This document shows positions 8,126 to 19,278 of a stretch of 64,000 nucleotides of DNA, one piece after another. The number at the start of each line of letters is the position of its first letter. The stretch's first letter is position 1. A program made the translations under genes and the position numbers. The stretch is taken from contig JAFDVI010000039.1 of NCBI GenBank assembly GCA_018269055.1, positions 50,411 through 114,410 on the forward strand, written 5' to 3'. This DNA is from Acidobacteriota bacterium (GTDB lineage: Bacteria; Acidobacteriota; Blastocatellia; RBC074). The notes under the pieces were generated by a model. It saw only the letters and a program-made list of their open reading frames with translations. It was not told where the DNA came from and did no database searches.

Positions 8126-8679
8126 GCGACGAATTGGCAAACCATTACCTGGAAACCGCAATCGCGGAATTTCGCTCAATGAAAAAACTGGCCGAACGCG
8201 CGCTGGCACAACTCAGCGAAGAAGAGTTTTTCATCACGCTCGATCCGGAAAGCAACAGCATCGCCATCCTGGTCAAACACATGGCGGGCAACATGCGCTC
8301 TCGCTGGGTGGATTTTCTGACCAGCGACGGCGAAAAAACCGACCGCAATCGCGACCAGGAATTTGTTCTGGATCAAACCACAACGCGCGAGCAGGTGATG
8401 CAGTGGTGGGAACAGGGCTGGCAGTATGTGTTCAACGCGCTCGAACCGCTTCAGCCGGAAGATGCCATGCGCAAAGTCGTCATTCGCAACGAACCGCACA
8501 CCGTTGTCCAGGCAATCAGCCGCCAGACGGCGCATTATGCCGAACACGTCGGGCAAATCGTATTTCTGGCCAAGCATTTGAAATCGGCGGATTGGGTGAC
8601 GCCCAGTGTGCCGCGCGGCAAATCGGAAGAATTCAATGCAATGATGACCGAACGAATGAAAAATCCAGGGCAAAGGTAG
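8122..8679 (+). CDS. DinB-like DUF1572 family protein
   Basis: A 185-residue all-helical protein of the DinB/DUF1572 type. ILVKHMAGNMRSRWVDFLTSDGEK is the family signature, with a metal-binding His near residue 52, and ISRQTAHYAEHVGQIVFLAKHL supplies the C-terminal HxxxH pair. These proteins share the fold of metal-dependent thiol transferases (bacillithiol or mycothiol S-transferases), but most members have no known reaction. The start overlaps the GNAT stop by 4 nt, which indicates translational coupling. Confidence 0.85.
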   Translation: MSDELANHYLETAIAEFRSMKKLAERALAQLSEEEFFITLDPESNSIAILVKHMAGNMRSRWVDFLTSDGEKTDRNRDQEFVLDQTTTREQVMQWWEQGWQYVFNALEPLQPEDAMRKVVIRNEPHTVVQAISRQTAHYAEHVGQIVFLAKHLKSADWVTPSVPRGKSEEFNAMMTERMKNPGQR

Positions 8680-8754
8680 TGCAATCTGCCGAGATTGCAC
8701 GGTTTCCTCTACGCGCCCTTTGTCATAACAACGCAACCTCGGCAGGTTGCGCTA
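8677..8754. repeat. Palindromic element of two related hairpins
   Basis: The segment from the DUF1572 stop codon contains GTGCAATCTGCCGAGATTGC and, on the other side, GCAACCTCGGCAGGTTGCGC. Each half can fold on itself (GTGCAAT with ATTGCAC; GCAACCT with AGGTTGC). The two halves are also imperfect reverse complements with about four transitions in 22 bases. It resembles a REP-type element and may also end transcription before the fatty-acid oxidation gene. Confidence 0.65.
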
Positions 8755-8777
8755 CTTTCTTGTTTAGGAGCACCTCA

Positions 8778-10898
<2,121 letters not shown>

Positions 10899-10907
10899 CT
10901 CTGCCGC

Positions 10908-10958
10908 AAAGCCACACGAAGAAAACCAAACGGGCTTCGTACATCTTTGTGTGGCTTC
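10908..10958. repeat. Inverted repeat between fad-like and DJ-1 genes
   Basis: AAAGCCACACGAAGA at 10908-10922 faces TCTTTGTGTGGCTTC at 10944-10958, complementary at 13 of 15 positions. It forms a hairpin just after the stop codon and 15 nt before the next ATG. It could end transcription or be one of the dispersed palindromes. Confidence 0.6.
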
Positions 10959-10973
10959 GTGGGAGAAAAACTC

Positions 10974-11609
10974 ATGGAAATCGCAATTTTGTTATTCGAC
11001 CGGCTGACTGCGCTGGATGCCATTGGGCCGTATGAAGTGCTCAGCCGCATTCCAAATGTAACGCTCAAGTTCGTTGCCAAACAAACGGGTTCAGTTCGGA
11101 CTGATCAAGGCAGTCTGGCCTTGACGGCTGATTATTCACTTGATGAAGTTCCTTCGCCAGACATTCTGGTGGTTCCGGGCGGGCCGGGGCAGTCGGCATT
11201 GATGAACGACGAAGCGGTTTTGGGCTGGATTCGCTGCGCGCACGAAACCTCCAAATGGACGGCTTCGGTTTGCACGGGATCGTTATTGCTTGGCGCGGCT
11301 GGATTGCTGAAGGGATTAAGGGCGACTTCACACTGGCTGGCGTACGACGTGTTGCGCCAGCTTGATGCGGAACCCACCGAACAGCGCGTAGTCATCGAAG
11401 GCAAAATCATCACTGCGGCTGGCGTCTCAGCGGGAATTGATATGGCGTTGAAACTGGTCGCGCTCGAATGTGGCGAAGCAGTGGCACAGGCGATTCAACT
11501 CGGCATCGAATACGATCCGCAGCCTCCGTTTGACGCCGGGTCACCATCCAAAGCTCCTGCGGAAATCGTCGAACGGTTGCGCAGCCGCAGCCGGTTTTTG
11601 ATGCAATGA
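10974..11609 (+). CDS. DJ-1/PfpI family protein
   Basis: A 211-residue class-I glutamine-amidotransferase-like protein. MEIAILLFDRLTALDAIGPYEVL is the typical opening, PDILVVPGGPGQ the central strand, and ASVCTGSLLLGAAGLLKG the nucleophile elbow with the reactive Cys. TSHWLAYDVL and TAAGVSAGIDMALKLV match the subgroup that includes isonitrile hydratase and the N-terminal domain of GlxA/FtrA-type regulators, but no AraC HTH follows. GGGAG lies 9 nt before the ATG at 10974, which decides the start. Actual activity (isonitrile hydratase, deglycase or chaperone) cannot be fixed. Confidence 0.88.
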   Translation: MEIAILLFDRLTALDAIGPYEVLSRIPNVTLKFVAKQTGSVRTDQGSLALTADYSLDEVPSPDILVVPGGPGQSALMNDEAVLGWIRCAHETSKWTASVCTGSLLLGAAGLLKGLRATSHWLAYDVLRQLDAEPTEQRVVIEGKIITAAGVSAGIDMALKLVALECGEAVAQAIQLGIEYDPQPPFDAGSPSKAPAEIVERLRSRSRFLMQ

Positions 11610-11625
11610 TTCACGCCTCGCCTCT

Positions 11626-13854
11626 TTATCGTCGGGAGCCTGGCCATTTATTCGTGACAAGTGTTTTCAGTTCCTGCAACAACGTTTCCACGCGTGCGGT
11701 TTCCTCCTTGGTCAGTGATTCATCGCCAAATCGTTTGCGTTGATAAAGCTGCGTGATTTCACTGACGGCGGGCAGGCCGAGGTTTGCTGCAAATTCCAGC
11801 GGCGTTTGGTCCGGATGGCGACGATGACCAGCGCGTTCCAGCGTTTGCAGCATCTCTCGATAAAATCGGACGGCGGATTCCGCAGGGGTAAGGTTTGTGG
11901 GACGTTGCCAAAATTGAAGATGGGTTCGCTGCCAATACAGCAGGCCGCCAATGACAATTGCAATGAAAAACAAGCTCAGTGGATGTGTCGCCAGTTCACC
12001 CCAACCCGAGCTTCTCTGCTCGCTGCGCCCGCTTCTGCTTTCCGCCAAAGGGGCCCCACGCATCCTGTCAAATTTCTCGCTCAGGCTTCGTGTCCAATCC
12101 ATCCATTGCCACGAAACCGCTTTCTGATAAGACGACATCCAGCTTTGCGCATTGGCCAAAAGAGAAATCTGTTTGGAGGTATCAAACGCGACGACTTGTT
12201 CCAGCCACAGCATTTCCATGGCTTCTGCGTACTGCCGAAACAGTGCCATCAATCCTCCGTCGTACGCGCTCAATCCGGCGGCGGGGGTTGGGTCGAATGC
12301 GATCCATTTGTTTTGCGGGAAGTAGACTTCCACCCACGAATGCGCATCCGATTGCCGCACCGTGAATACATCCACTGTCGGGTTATATTCTCCGGTTTGA
12401 AATCCATTGACCAGGCGCGCAGGGATATGGCGCGCGCGCAGCATCAAGACCATTGCCGAGGCGAAGTATTCGCAATGACCGGCATGCGTGTTGAACAGGA
12501 AATCCGCCACCGGGTCGCCGTTTTCGACCGGTTGTAATTCCAACGAATAATCGTATTGCGTGCGCAGGTGTTGTTCGATTCGCCGGGCGGTTTCCAATTG
12601 GGTTTTGGCGGTTTCCGTGAGCTTGGCGGCAAGTTGATCAATCCTGCGGTCGTGGTTTTCCGGCAATTGCAGGTAACGTTGGGTGATGTTGCGCGGATAT
12701 TCGCGCGAATTATCAGCGGCCAATTCTTCGTCGGTTGGAATCCAGGTGTCGGAATACACTGTGTAACCAAGATCGTTTGGCTGATAGGCTTCAGTCCAAA
12801 GTCCATCGCCCAGATCGCACAGCAGTTCCGGCACTCCAACCACCACCATGGGGCGAGGTGCAACAAACACGTTGCGAAGCTCCAATGGCTCCATGAAGAA
12901 TTTTTGCTCGGTGATGCCGTGGCGAGAATCCGTTCCGTCAATACGGAAACTTTCGCCGTAACGCCGAATCGGCGTGGGAGTCGGGCCGAAATTGTTCCAG
13001 CTTTGACCGTCGTAATTATCCAGGGTTATGCCGCGCCACCTGAGCGATTGTGGAGCGCTTTGGCTTTGCTGGCCGCGCGGAAATCCAACGCGAACGCGCA
13101 TCACCACTTGTGGATTCAATTTGATCTGTGCGACTTCGCCCAGCCGTACGGTATCTGAAAAACCGGACAGCGCCTCTCCCTGCAACAATCCGCTCCGTCC
13201 CGTGTTGCGAGAAATTCTGGGGACGACAAAAAACAGCGGCGCAGCCAGCAACAAAATCATGACCATTGCCAGAGCGGAAAACAGCAACAAACTGCCGCTT
13301 CGCGGTTCCGGCAAAGGGTGTCGCTGGTCTTTGGTTTCGCGCCATAATTCGACCGTCGCAATAGGTACACCGGATTCGCTGTTGAAAGCCTGCTGCGAGC
13401 GGCGAATTTCAAAGGCAATAAACGTCGCAGCCGCCGCCAGCAAATAAACCACCAGCAGCAGCATAAAGACCGTTCCCATCATCAGTCCCGCCGACATCAG
13501 GACGATGCAAAACGAAACAATGTGCAACCAAAGCCAATCGCGATTGGCTTTGGGACGCAATAACTTCAACGAAGCGGCGAACAGAACGAAGTGCGTCACC
13601 ACCATGACCGGCGGCAAATGGAGAAGCTGCCATTCGACAACGGCCACGCCGAGCCAGGAAATCATCAAACCGTTTGCCACTCGCCGAGGCACGCTCCAAA
13701 GCATTTTCTCCAGGTCAATCAACAGCCCCGCGGTCATCACCCCTGTGAACAGAACCAGCGCCATTCCATCCAGACGATGTGTTGCCGCCAGCATCACAAT
13801 GCTGGTGCCCAGCAACAGGTAGGATGATCCAATAAAGAAGCGGTTGAAATTCAT
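11626..13854 (-). CDS. Transglutaminase-like membrane protein (TgpA/DUF3488 type)
   Basis: A 742-residue membrane protein. Several hydrophobic helices occupy roughly the first 200 residues (DUF3488 part). A periplasmic region follows with the transglutaminase core: FNTHAGHCEYFASAMVLMLR (catalytic Cys near residue 460), NGFQTGEYN, and QSDAHSWVEVYFPQNKWIAFDPTPA (His and Asp). A further TM segment, HPLSLFFIAIVIGGLLYW, precedes a C-terminal DUF4129-like tail. It ends a leftward operon after moxR and DUF58; this trio recurs widely and is thought to act in cell-envelope assembly. The ATG at 13854 is preferred; an earlier one at 13899 would overlap the DUF58 gene. The substrate is unknown. Confidence 0.88.
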   Translation of the reverse strand: MNFNRFFIGSSYLLLGTSIVMLAATHRLDGMALVLFTGVMTAGLLIDLEKMLWSVPRRVANGLMISWLGVAVVEWQLLHLPPVMVVTHFVLFAASLKLLRPKANRDWLWLHIVSFCIVLMSAGLMMGTVFMLLLVVYLLAAAATFIAFEIRRSQQAFNSESGVPIATVELWRETKDQRHPLPEPRSGSLLLFSALAMVMILLLAAPLFFVVPRISRNTGRSGLLQGEALSGFSDTVRLGEVAQIKLNPQVVMRVRVGFPRGQQSQSAPQSLRWRGITLDNYDGQSWNNFGPTPTPIRRYGESFRIDGTDSRHGITEQKFFMEPLELRNVFVAPRPMVVVGVPELLCDLGDGLWTEAYQPNDLGYTVYSDTWIPTDEELAADNSREYPRNITQRYLQLPENHDRRIDQLAAKLTETAKTQLETARRIEQHLRTQYDYSLELQPVENGDPVADFLFNTHAGHCEYFASAMVLMLRARHIPARLVNGFQTGEYNPTVDVFTVRQSDAHSWVEVYFPQNKWIAFDPTPAAGLSAYDGGLMALFRQYAEAMEMLWLEQVVAFDTSKQISLLANAQSWMSSYQKAVSWQWMDWTRSLSEKFDRMRGAPLAESRSGRSEQRSSGWGELATHPLSLFFIAIVIGGLLYWQRTHLQFWQRPTNLTPAESAVRFYREMLQTLERAGHRRHPDQTPLEFAANLGLPAVSEITQLYQRKRFGDESLTKEETARVETLLQELKTLVTNKWPGSRR

Positions 13855-13870
13855 GATGTAAATTCGTTTG

Positions 13871-15193
13871 TCAGCTATCTTTTTGTTGGCCCAACTCATC
13901 GAAACAGACGACCTGCGTGGTGGCGCTGGTCGGCGATGCCGCAGCAGTGGGGTCGGAGGTGATTAAAATCCGGAAGCTCCGCGTTTTCGATTCCTCCTTC
14001 ATCAATTCCATTTCTTCAGATCCGACTGGCGTGAGTTCGGCCAGTCGGCGTAACGCCACAAATAAATGCGATTGGCCGATGCCGAATCCCGTGTCGGACT
14101 CCGGCGTGACCAAGCGGATCTCCCCGCCCAGGCTCATAAAATGAGAGAGCAGGCTGGCAGCAAAAACAATGGCACGTTCAAACGTTTCGGAAAATCCGGA
14201 TTGTCCGGCGATCTGCGAATCGGTATGTGGATCGAATAAAACGGTGATGCGCCAATCGTCTTCGCGCGTGAACTCACGGACCATCAACTGTCTGGTTTTG
14301 GCCGTCGCTTTCCAATCAATGTGGTGGTGATGGTCGCTGGCCAGATAAGGTCGAATCGCATGCAAATCACTGCCGAATCCTTTAGCACGGCTTTCGATTT
14401 GACCCGTCACCATCGGCAACAGGTGCGCAAAATCTTCAATCGGTTCCGGTTGCGGATAAACAATAATTTCGTTCGCCCATTCCAGAAAGCGGCGTTGTTC
14501 GACGAAGCCAAAGGGAAAGCCGGTATTGATCAAAAAACCAGTGATCGGGTATACGCCGCGCCGGTCAAAACGTCGTTCAATGGAACTTTGGGCAAAGGAG
14601 CGAGCCGGAAGCAGAGGAAAATAACTCAGTGCGAAGGCTTTTGGCTGGGCTGTTTTCGATTCCCGGGTCAAAGCTTGCTGCTCTTCGACCATATCCACTG
14701 ACAATGAAAACGACGGAAAGATTCGCTTCTCGCTTTTCAACGTGATTTCAAACCGCACGGATTCGCCTGCGAAAATATGGCTTGGGTACCGTACCGAAGG
14801 TTTTAACTTATGCAGGTTGATGCGCGCCGAGACAATCGAAACGATCATCGTCGCCAACAATACCGCCAGCACAACATACAGCAAATTGTTCCCGCTGGTT
14901 AAGGCCAGAACCGTCACCATCAAAATCACCGCGCCGAAAATCAATCCCGCATTGGGCACATGCAGCGCATAATTCGACCGCCACTGCACACTTTGAAACA
15001 GTCGCGGCAGAACATAAATCATCACCAACACGGCCAACGCGAGCGCGATCCGGGAACTGAATGCGGCAAAGTCATAATTGCCTGCCTGTCCTGCAATGAC
15101 GCCGATGATCGCTGTCAGGACGGCTGCGCCGGTCAACAGTGCCGTGGCGAAAATGAATCTGGGCGATTTTTTAGGGCGAAGGAACGTCAGCAT
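13871..15193 (-). CDS. DUF58 domain-containing protein
   Basis: A 440-residue membrane-anchored protein with four hydrophobic segments in the first 125 residues and a soluble VWA-like C-terminal region. The hallmark is FDRRGVYPITGFLINTGFPFGF followed by the DUF58 block SDLHAIRPYLASDHHHHIDWKATAKTRQLMVREF. It is the middle gene of a moxR/DUF58/transglutaminase operon, 85 nt after moxR and separated by 16 nt from the chosen start of the next gene. Such proteins are thought to be remodelled by the MoxR ATPase, through an unknown mechanism. Confidence 0.9.
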   Translation of the reverse strand: MLTFLRPKKSPRFIFATALLTGAAVLTAIIGVIAGQAGNYDFAAFSSRIALALAVLVMIYVLPRLFQSVQWRSNYALHVPNAGLIFGAVILMVTVLALTSGNNLLYVVLAVLLATMIVSIVSARINLHKLKPSVRYPSHIFAGESVRFEITLKSEKRIFPSFSLSVDMVEEQQALTRESKTAQPKAFALSYFPLLPARSFAQSSIERRFDRRGVYPITGFLINTGFPFGFVEQRRFLEWANEIIVYPQPEPIEDFAHLLPMVTGQIESRAKGFGSDLHAIRPYLASDHHHHIDWKATAKTRQLMVREFTREDDWRITVLFDPHTDSQIAGQSGFSETFERAIVFAASLLSHFMSLGGEIRLVTPESDTGFGIGQSHLFVALRRLAELTPVGSEEMELMKEESKTRSFRILITSDPTAAASPTSATTQVVCFDELGQQKDS

Positions 15194-15278
15194 GGATTCT
15201 GGATGTCAGATGCCGGAAGTTAGCGGTTGGAAAACGTCAGTGATTGAGCGCAATACGAATTACTGACATCCCAGCCAT

Positions 15279-16235
15279 TTAGATCGGCACGCGAACGGTT
15301 TTCAGTATCTCAGCGAGAGCCAGTTCTGCGGCGTTTTCCAGGCGCTGGCGATTTGAATACCGAGGGGTGATGACTACACGATGAGCGAAGACCGGAATAA
15401 CCAACCGTTTGATGTCGTCGGCGATGCAGTAAGCTCGATCTTCGGTGAAGGCCAGCGCCTGAGCCGCGCGATGCAGCGCCAGCGAACCGCGCGGGCTGAC
15501 GCCGAGTTCCAGCATGTCAGATTTGCGCGTCGCTGCTACGATTTCCATCAGATAATCCAAAAGCGCGTCGTCAACACGGACATGCTTCACTTCTTCCTGC
15601 AAATCCAGGATGTCGTCGCCGGACATGACGGGCGCGACATCTTCCAACGGGTGATGATTGGCGAGCGCAGCGTGTTGACGCAGAATTTCTTTTTCTTCGG
15701 TGATGGATGGGTACCCCATTCGCACGCGCATCAGAAACCGGTCAAGCTGCGATTCGGGCAGCGGATATGTTCCGTGGTGTTCAATCGGGTTTTGGGTTGC
15801 CAGCACCAAAAACGGGCGGGGAAGGTCATACGTGCGATTTTCAATGGTTGCGCGCCCTTCGGCCATCGCTTCCAGCAAACTGCTTTGCGTTTTGGGCGTC
15901 GTGCGGTTGATTTCGTCGGCCAGGATGACGTTAGCGAAAATCGGGCCGGGTTTGAATTCAAAATCGCCGGAATGCTGGTTGTAAATCGAAACGCCGACAA
16001 TGTCTGAAGGCAGCAAATCACTGGTGAATTGAATCCGTTGAAAGCTGCAATCCAGCGCGCGGGCGATGGTTTGCGCCAGGGTGGTTTTGCCGACGCCGGG
16101 CACGTCTTCGACCAGCAAATGGCCCCCGGCAAGCAACGTGACAATCGCCAGATGCACGGCTTCCGATTTGCCGCGAATGACGCTCTCAATGGTTTGTTGA
16201 AGCTCGCCGAGGCGATTGGTAGTGGCGGTGATCAA
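15279..16235 (-). CDS. MoxR-family AAA+ ATPase
   Basis: A 318-residue cytoplasmic AAA+ chaperone-like ATPase. It has Walker A DVPGVGKTTLAQ, Walker B VILADEINRTTPKTQSSLLEAMAE (the MoxR signature), sensor 1 VLATQNPIEHHGTYPLPESQLDRFLMR, and a C-terminal lid with SPRGSLALHRAAQALAF. Length is normal. It is the promoter-proximal gene of the leftward operon with DUF58 and the transglutaminase protein and probably acts on them. The next gene upstream on the same strand, the Ser/Thr kinase, ends 99 nt earlier. Confidence 0.94.
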   Translation of the reverse strand: MITATTNRLGELQQTIESVIRGKSEAVHLAIVTLLAGGHLLVEDVPGVGKTTLAQTIARALDCSFQRIQFTSDLLPSDIVGVSIYNQHSGDFEFKPGPIFANVILADEINRTTPKTQSSLLEAMAEGRATIENRTYDLPRPFLVLATQNPIEHHGTYPLPESQLDRFLMRVRMGYPSITEEKEILRQHAALANHHPLEDVAPVMSGDDILDLQEEVKHVRVDDALLDYLMEIVAATRKSDMLELGVSPRGSLALHRAAQALAFTEDRAYCIADDIKRLVIPVFAHRVVITPRYSNRQRLENAAELALAEILKTVRVPI

Positions 16236-16334
16236 ACTTACTCCTCAAAAGAAAACCAGTTTCGACGGTGAATTTAGCACACGGCTTTACGCGCGGACAA
16301 AAGGGGGACGGCGATTGCCCCAACCACAAACGAT

Positions 16335-19274
16335 TTAAGGCAATGAAAGTTCGTGAATGTCGGATTCCGCGGAGCGAACATTGTAATAAATGCGCCGCGC
16401 ATCATGCGATGGCAACCCGTAATTGACTTCGCTCGGAGCCAGATTGAGCAGTACACGCTCCGTTCCGGAGCGGGCATCCGCCAGGTAGAGCCTGCGTTCG
16501 TCGCTGAAAAACAGCCACCGATGGGCGTCTATCGGCAAACAGATCGGATAGGCTCCGATTTGAGTGAGCTGGCTGTATTGCTTGGTTTCAAAATCGTAAA
16601 TCCAGATGCCGGGAAAGTCTTCATCGGCAGAACCTTTGACTCCGGCCAGCCAGCCTTTGTCGGCAGACCAGGACCAGGCGATGAACCATCGTCCGGCCTC
16701 TTTCATAGGCTTCAACGCGACAGGAATCTGCTCCTGCCAGGGCCTTGTCATATCCAGAATAAATGTGCCTGCGCCTCGGCTATGAAACGCCAGGCGCGAT
16801 CCGTCCGGTGACCAGACGGGATATTGCGCGCCTGCTCCCGATTGAAATGTGATCTGTTGCCGCTGGCCGGTTTCCCGACTGACCGTCCAGATTTGATCGT
16901 TCCCGCTGCAATCGGAATAAAACGCGACTTGTTTGCCGTCCGGCGACCAGCGCGGCATTCGATCTTTGCATTTGTCATTGGTCAGCGGAAGCTGTTGGCT
17001 GCCATCCTTTTTGATGATGAAAATGTCTTCCTGCGTATCGCCGAAATTGTAATACGCCAGCCATTCGCCGTCCGGGGAAAGATCCAGGAACCCCAACCGC
17101 ATTGTTCCTTGAGTCACAGCGGCGGATTTTCCGGTTATGTTTCCAGTGGCCGGATCGAAAGGAACGGTTTCCAATGCGGCTCTGAAGTTGCGCTGTACAT
17201 AAATCAACCGCTTTCCGTCGCGGGAAAAGCTGGGGTGCCAGGTTTCGGTGGACGGCCCGGTCACGGTTTCAGGCGACCCAAGCAGTTTTCCGGTCGTTTC
17301 TTCCAACGGCACGCGCCATAAATTCATCACGCCGGTTCGATTGCTGATAAAGTACAAATACCCGTCCGGCGACCAAACAGGATTCCAATCCAGCGCGGCG
17401 TCATCGGTGACGGCAACCGGTTGGCCGCCTTGCGCAGGGATCGTCCAAATGTCTCGTTGGTGTTGATTATTCGGATTCACGCCCCAATACGCGATTCGCA
17501 ATCCGCGCGGAGAGTAAGCAGGTTGCATGGCATCCGGAGTTTGCAGATGGCGCTTCTCTCCCGTGTCAGGATTTACCGCCCAAAGCTGGCCTCCGGCGGT
17601 TCGGCGAATGTGCGGACTGAAGGCGCTTGCGGTCGAATACAGAATCTCCTTTCCGTCCGACGACCAAGTTGGGTTGTAACCTGAGTCGGAAACTCTGCGG
17701 CTGGTTCCGCCGGTTGCGGGCATGACAAAAATTCCGCCGCCGTTGCAATCTGACCGGTAAGCGATTTGCGAGCCGTCGGGCGAAAATGCCGGTTGAATAT
17801 CTGATAAAGTGCATTCCGGCGTCAGATTTTTGAAGCCAGCTTCACCCAGCCGCTGCCAGCAAATATCGTAATCGCCGTCCACTTCGTGCATGAACACAAT
17901 GCTGTTTCCGTCCGGAGAAAAAATGGGAGAGAACTCTTCGCCCGGATACCCTGTCAGCTTGGTTGCCGTCGCACGAATCCACGGCGACGGCGTTGATTTT
18001 GTCGTTGATTTGAAGAACCACCAGATTCCCAATCCCGCCAGGAAAATTGCCACCCCAACGATGGCTTTCATCGCCCGCCGATTGTGAACAGGTTGTTCGT
18101 TCAGTGTGACGGCTTGAGCCACAATTCCCGACACCGGTTCAAACTTGCGCGCCAATCTGCGAAGGTCAGCCCGCATTTCTTCCGTATGTTGATAACGGGC
18201 AATGCGATCTTTGGCCAAGGCGCGAGCGATGATTTTCCCCAGTGCCTCCGGAAATTTGGCGATTTCCGCGCCAACCGGGAATGGTTCGTCACTTAAAATT
18301 GCCGTTAAAATTGACGAAGAGTCATTTCCGGTAAACGGGCGAACACCTTCGATCATTTCATACAGCACAACCCCAAGACTGAAAATGTCCGTTTGATGAT
18401 CCGCTGTTTCGCCGCGCGCCTGTTCCGGGGACAGGTATGCCAACGTTCCCATCATCATTCGCGGATCGGTCAACAATTGCGGATTGCGGACTGTAGATTG
18501 CGGACTTTCAGGTTGCAGATTGTAAGTTGGGGATTGTGGGGGGATTTCTTCTTGAATCCGCGATCCGCGATCCACAATCCGCAATTCACTGGGTTTGGCC
18601 AAGCCGAAATCCAGCAGCTTGACCAATCCGTCAGGCCGCACCATCACGTTTTCGGGTTTAACGTCGCGGTGAATAATGCCTGCGGAATGCGCCGCTTCCA
18701 GCGCGCTGGCCAATTGCACGGCAATGTTTAGAGCCGCACGCAACTCCATTTTTCCGCGACTGATTTGTTGTCGCAGCGTTTCTCCGGCGACAAATTCGGT
18801 GGCGATGAAATGTTTGCCGCCATCCTGACCGATTTCGTAAATGGTGATGATATTCGGATGATTCAGCGCCGATGCCGCGCGCGCTTCACGCTCAAACCGT
18901 CGCACTTGTTCAGTGTCGCTGGTGAATTGAGCAGGCAGGAATTTCAGCGCAATTTGCCTGCCCAAACGGACATCTTGCGCCAGATACACTTCGCCCATCC
19001 CGCCAATTCCAAGCAAGGAAAGAACTTCGTAATTGCCGATTTTGCGTCCAATGACGGGTTCTGGCTGAGCGGCGGCGGAACGCGAATTTTCCAGCAACGG
19101 CTGTTCGATGAATGCCCCGGCTTCGGCAAAAGACTTAAGCAGTTTGCTGACTTCAGTTCGCAATTCTGAATCCGCGCCACAGGATTTGTTCAAAAACGCT
19201 TCGCGGTCATCCGGCGCGCGGTCCAGCACGGCGTGAAACAACTCTTCAATTCGTTGCCACTTTTCAGGCGTCAT
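16335..19274 (-). CDS. Ser/Thr protein kinase with C-terminal TolB/PD40 propeller
   Basis: A 979-residue Hanks-type membrane kinase. The N-terminal ~70 residues (WQRIEELFHAVLDRAPDDREAFL) match the leader common to acidobacterial kinases. The kinase domain follows: LLGIGGMGEVYLAQD, IALKFL (Lys), IIHRDVKPENVMV near residue 200, LLDFGLAKP near 221 and GTLAYLSPEQARGE. A TM helix lies at about 398-418. The rest is an extracytoplasmic propeller of repeated SPDGxxIAY units. Between DFG and the SPE motif there is an unusual insert of roughly 38 residues (about 230-268) coded by an inverted repeat. The start ATG lies 4 nt after the ECF sigma stop, so both form one unit. The ligand and targets are unknown. 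Confidence 0.93.
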   Translation of the reverse strand: MTPEKWQRIEELFHAVLDRAPDDREAFLNKSCGADSELRTEVSKLLKSFAEAGAFIEQPLLENSRSAAAQPEPVIGRKIGNYEVLSLLGIGGMGEVYLAQDVRLGRQIALKFLPAQFTSDTEQVRRFEREARAASALNHPNIITIYEIGQDGGKHFIATEFVAGETLRQQISRGKMELRAALNIAVQLASALEAAHSAGIIHRDVKPENVMVRPDGLVKLLDFGLAKPSELRIVDRGSRIQEEIPPQSPTYNLQPESPQSTVRNPQLLTDPRMMMGTLAYLSPEQARGETADHQTDIFSLGVVLYEMIEGVRPFTGNDSSSILTAILSDEPFPVGAEIAKFPEALGKIIARALAKDRIARYQHTEEMRADLRRLARKFEPVSGIVAQAVTLNEQPVHNRRAMKAIVGVAIFLAGLGIWWFFKSTTKSTPSPWIRATATKLTGYPGEEFSPIFSPDGNSIVFMHEVDGDYDICWQRLGEAGFKNLTPECTLSDIQPAFSPDGSQIAYRSDCNGGGIFVMPATGGTSRRVSDSGYNPTWSSDGKEILYSTASAFSPHIRRTAGGQLWAVNPDTGEKRHLQTPDAMQPAYSPRGLRIAYWGVNPNNQHQRDIWTIPAQGGQPVAVTDDAALDWNPVWSPDGYLYFISNRTGVMNLWRVPLEETTGKLLGSPETVTGPSTETWHPSFSRDGKRLIYVQRNFRAALETVPFDPATGNITGKSAAVTQGTMRLGFLDLSPDGEWLAYYNFGDTQEDIFIIKKDGSQQLPLTNDKCKDRMPRWSPDGKQVAFYSDCSGNDQIWTVSRETGQRQQITFQSGAGAQYPVWSPDGSRLAFHSRGAGTFILDMTRPWQEQIPVALKPMKEAGRWFIAWSWSADKGWLAGVKGSADEDFPGIWIYDFETKQYSQLTQIGAYPICLPIDAHRWLFFSDERRLYLADARSGTERVLLNLAPSEVNYGLPSHDARRIYYNVRSAESDIHELSLP
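18475..18586. repeat. Repeat-derived insert inside the kinase activation loop
   Basis: AATTGCGGATTG at 18475-18486 is exactly mirrored by CAATCCGCAATT at 18575-18586. Between them are several degenerate GATTGCGGA and GATCCGCGA units of the kind normally found in spacers. The whole stretch is in frame within the kinase gene and codes a Pro/Ser/Gln/Asn/Arg-rich, low-complexity peptide. Confidence 0.7.
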
Positions 19275-19278
19275 CGGA

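Noticed and set aside
8079..8777. Possible 230-residue N-terminal extension of the beta-oxidation protein
   Set aside because: The extension overlaps the DUF1572 gene in another frame and has no similarity to crotonases. A TAGGAG just before the ATG at 8778 marks the true start.
13855..13899. Upstream start (MSWANKK) for the transglutaminase protein
   Set aside because: It would overlap the DUF58 gene by 29 nt and adds a charged leader before the first TM helix; ATG 13854 gives a more normal N-terminus, although neither has a strong ribosome binding site.
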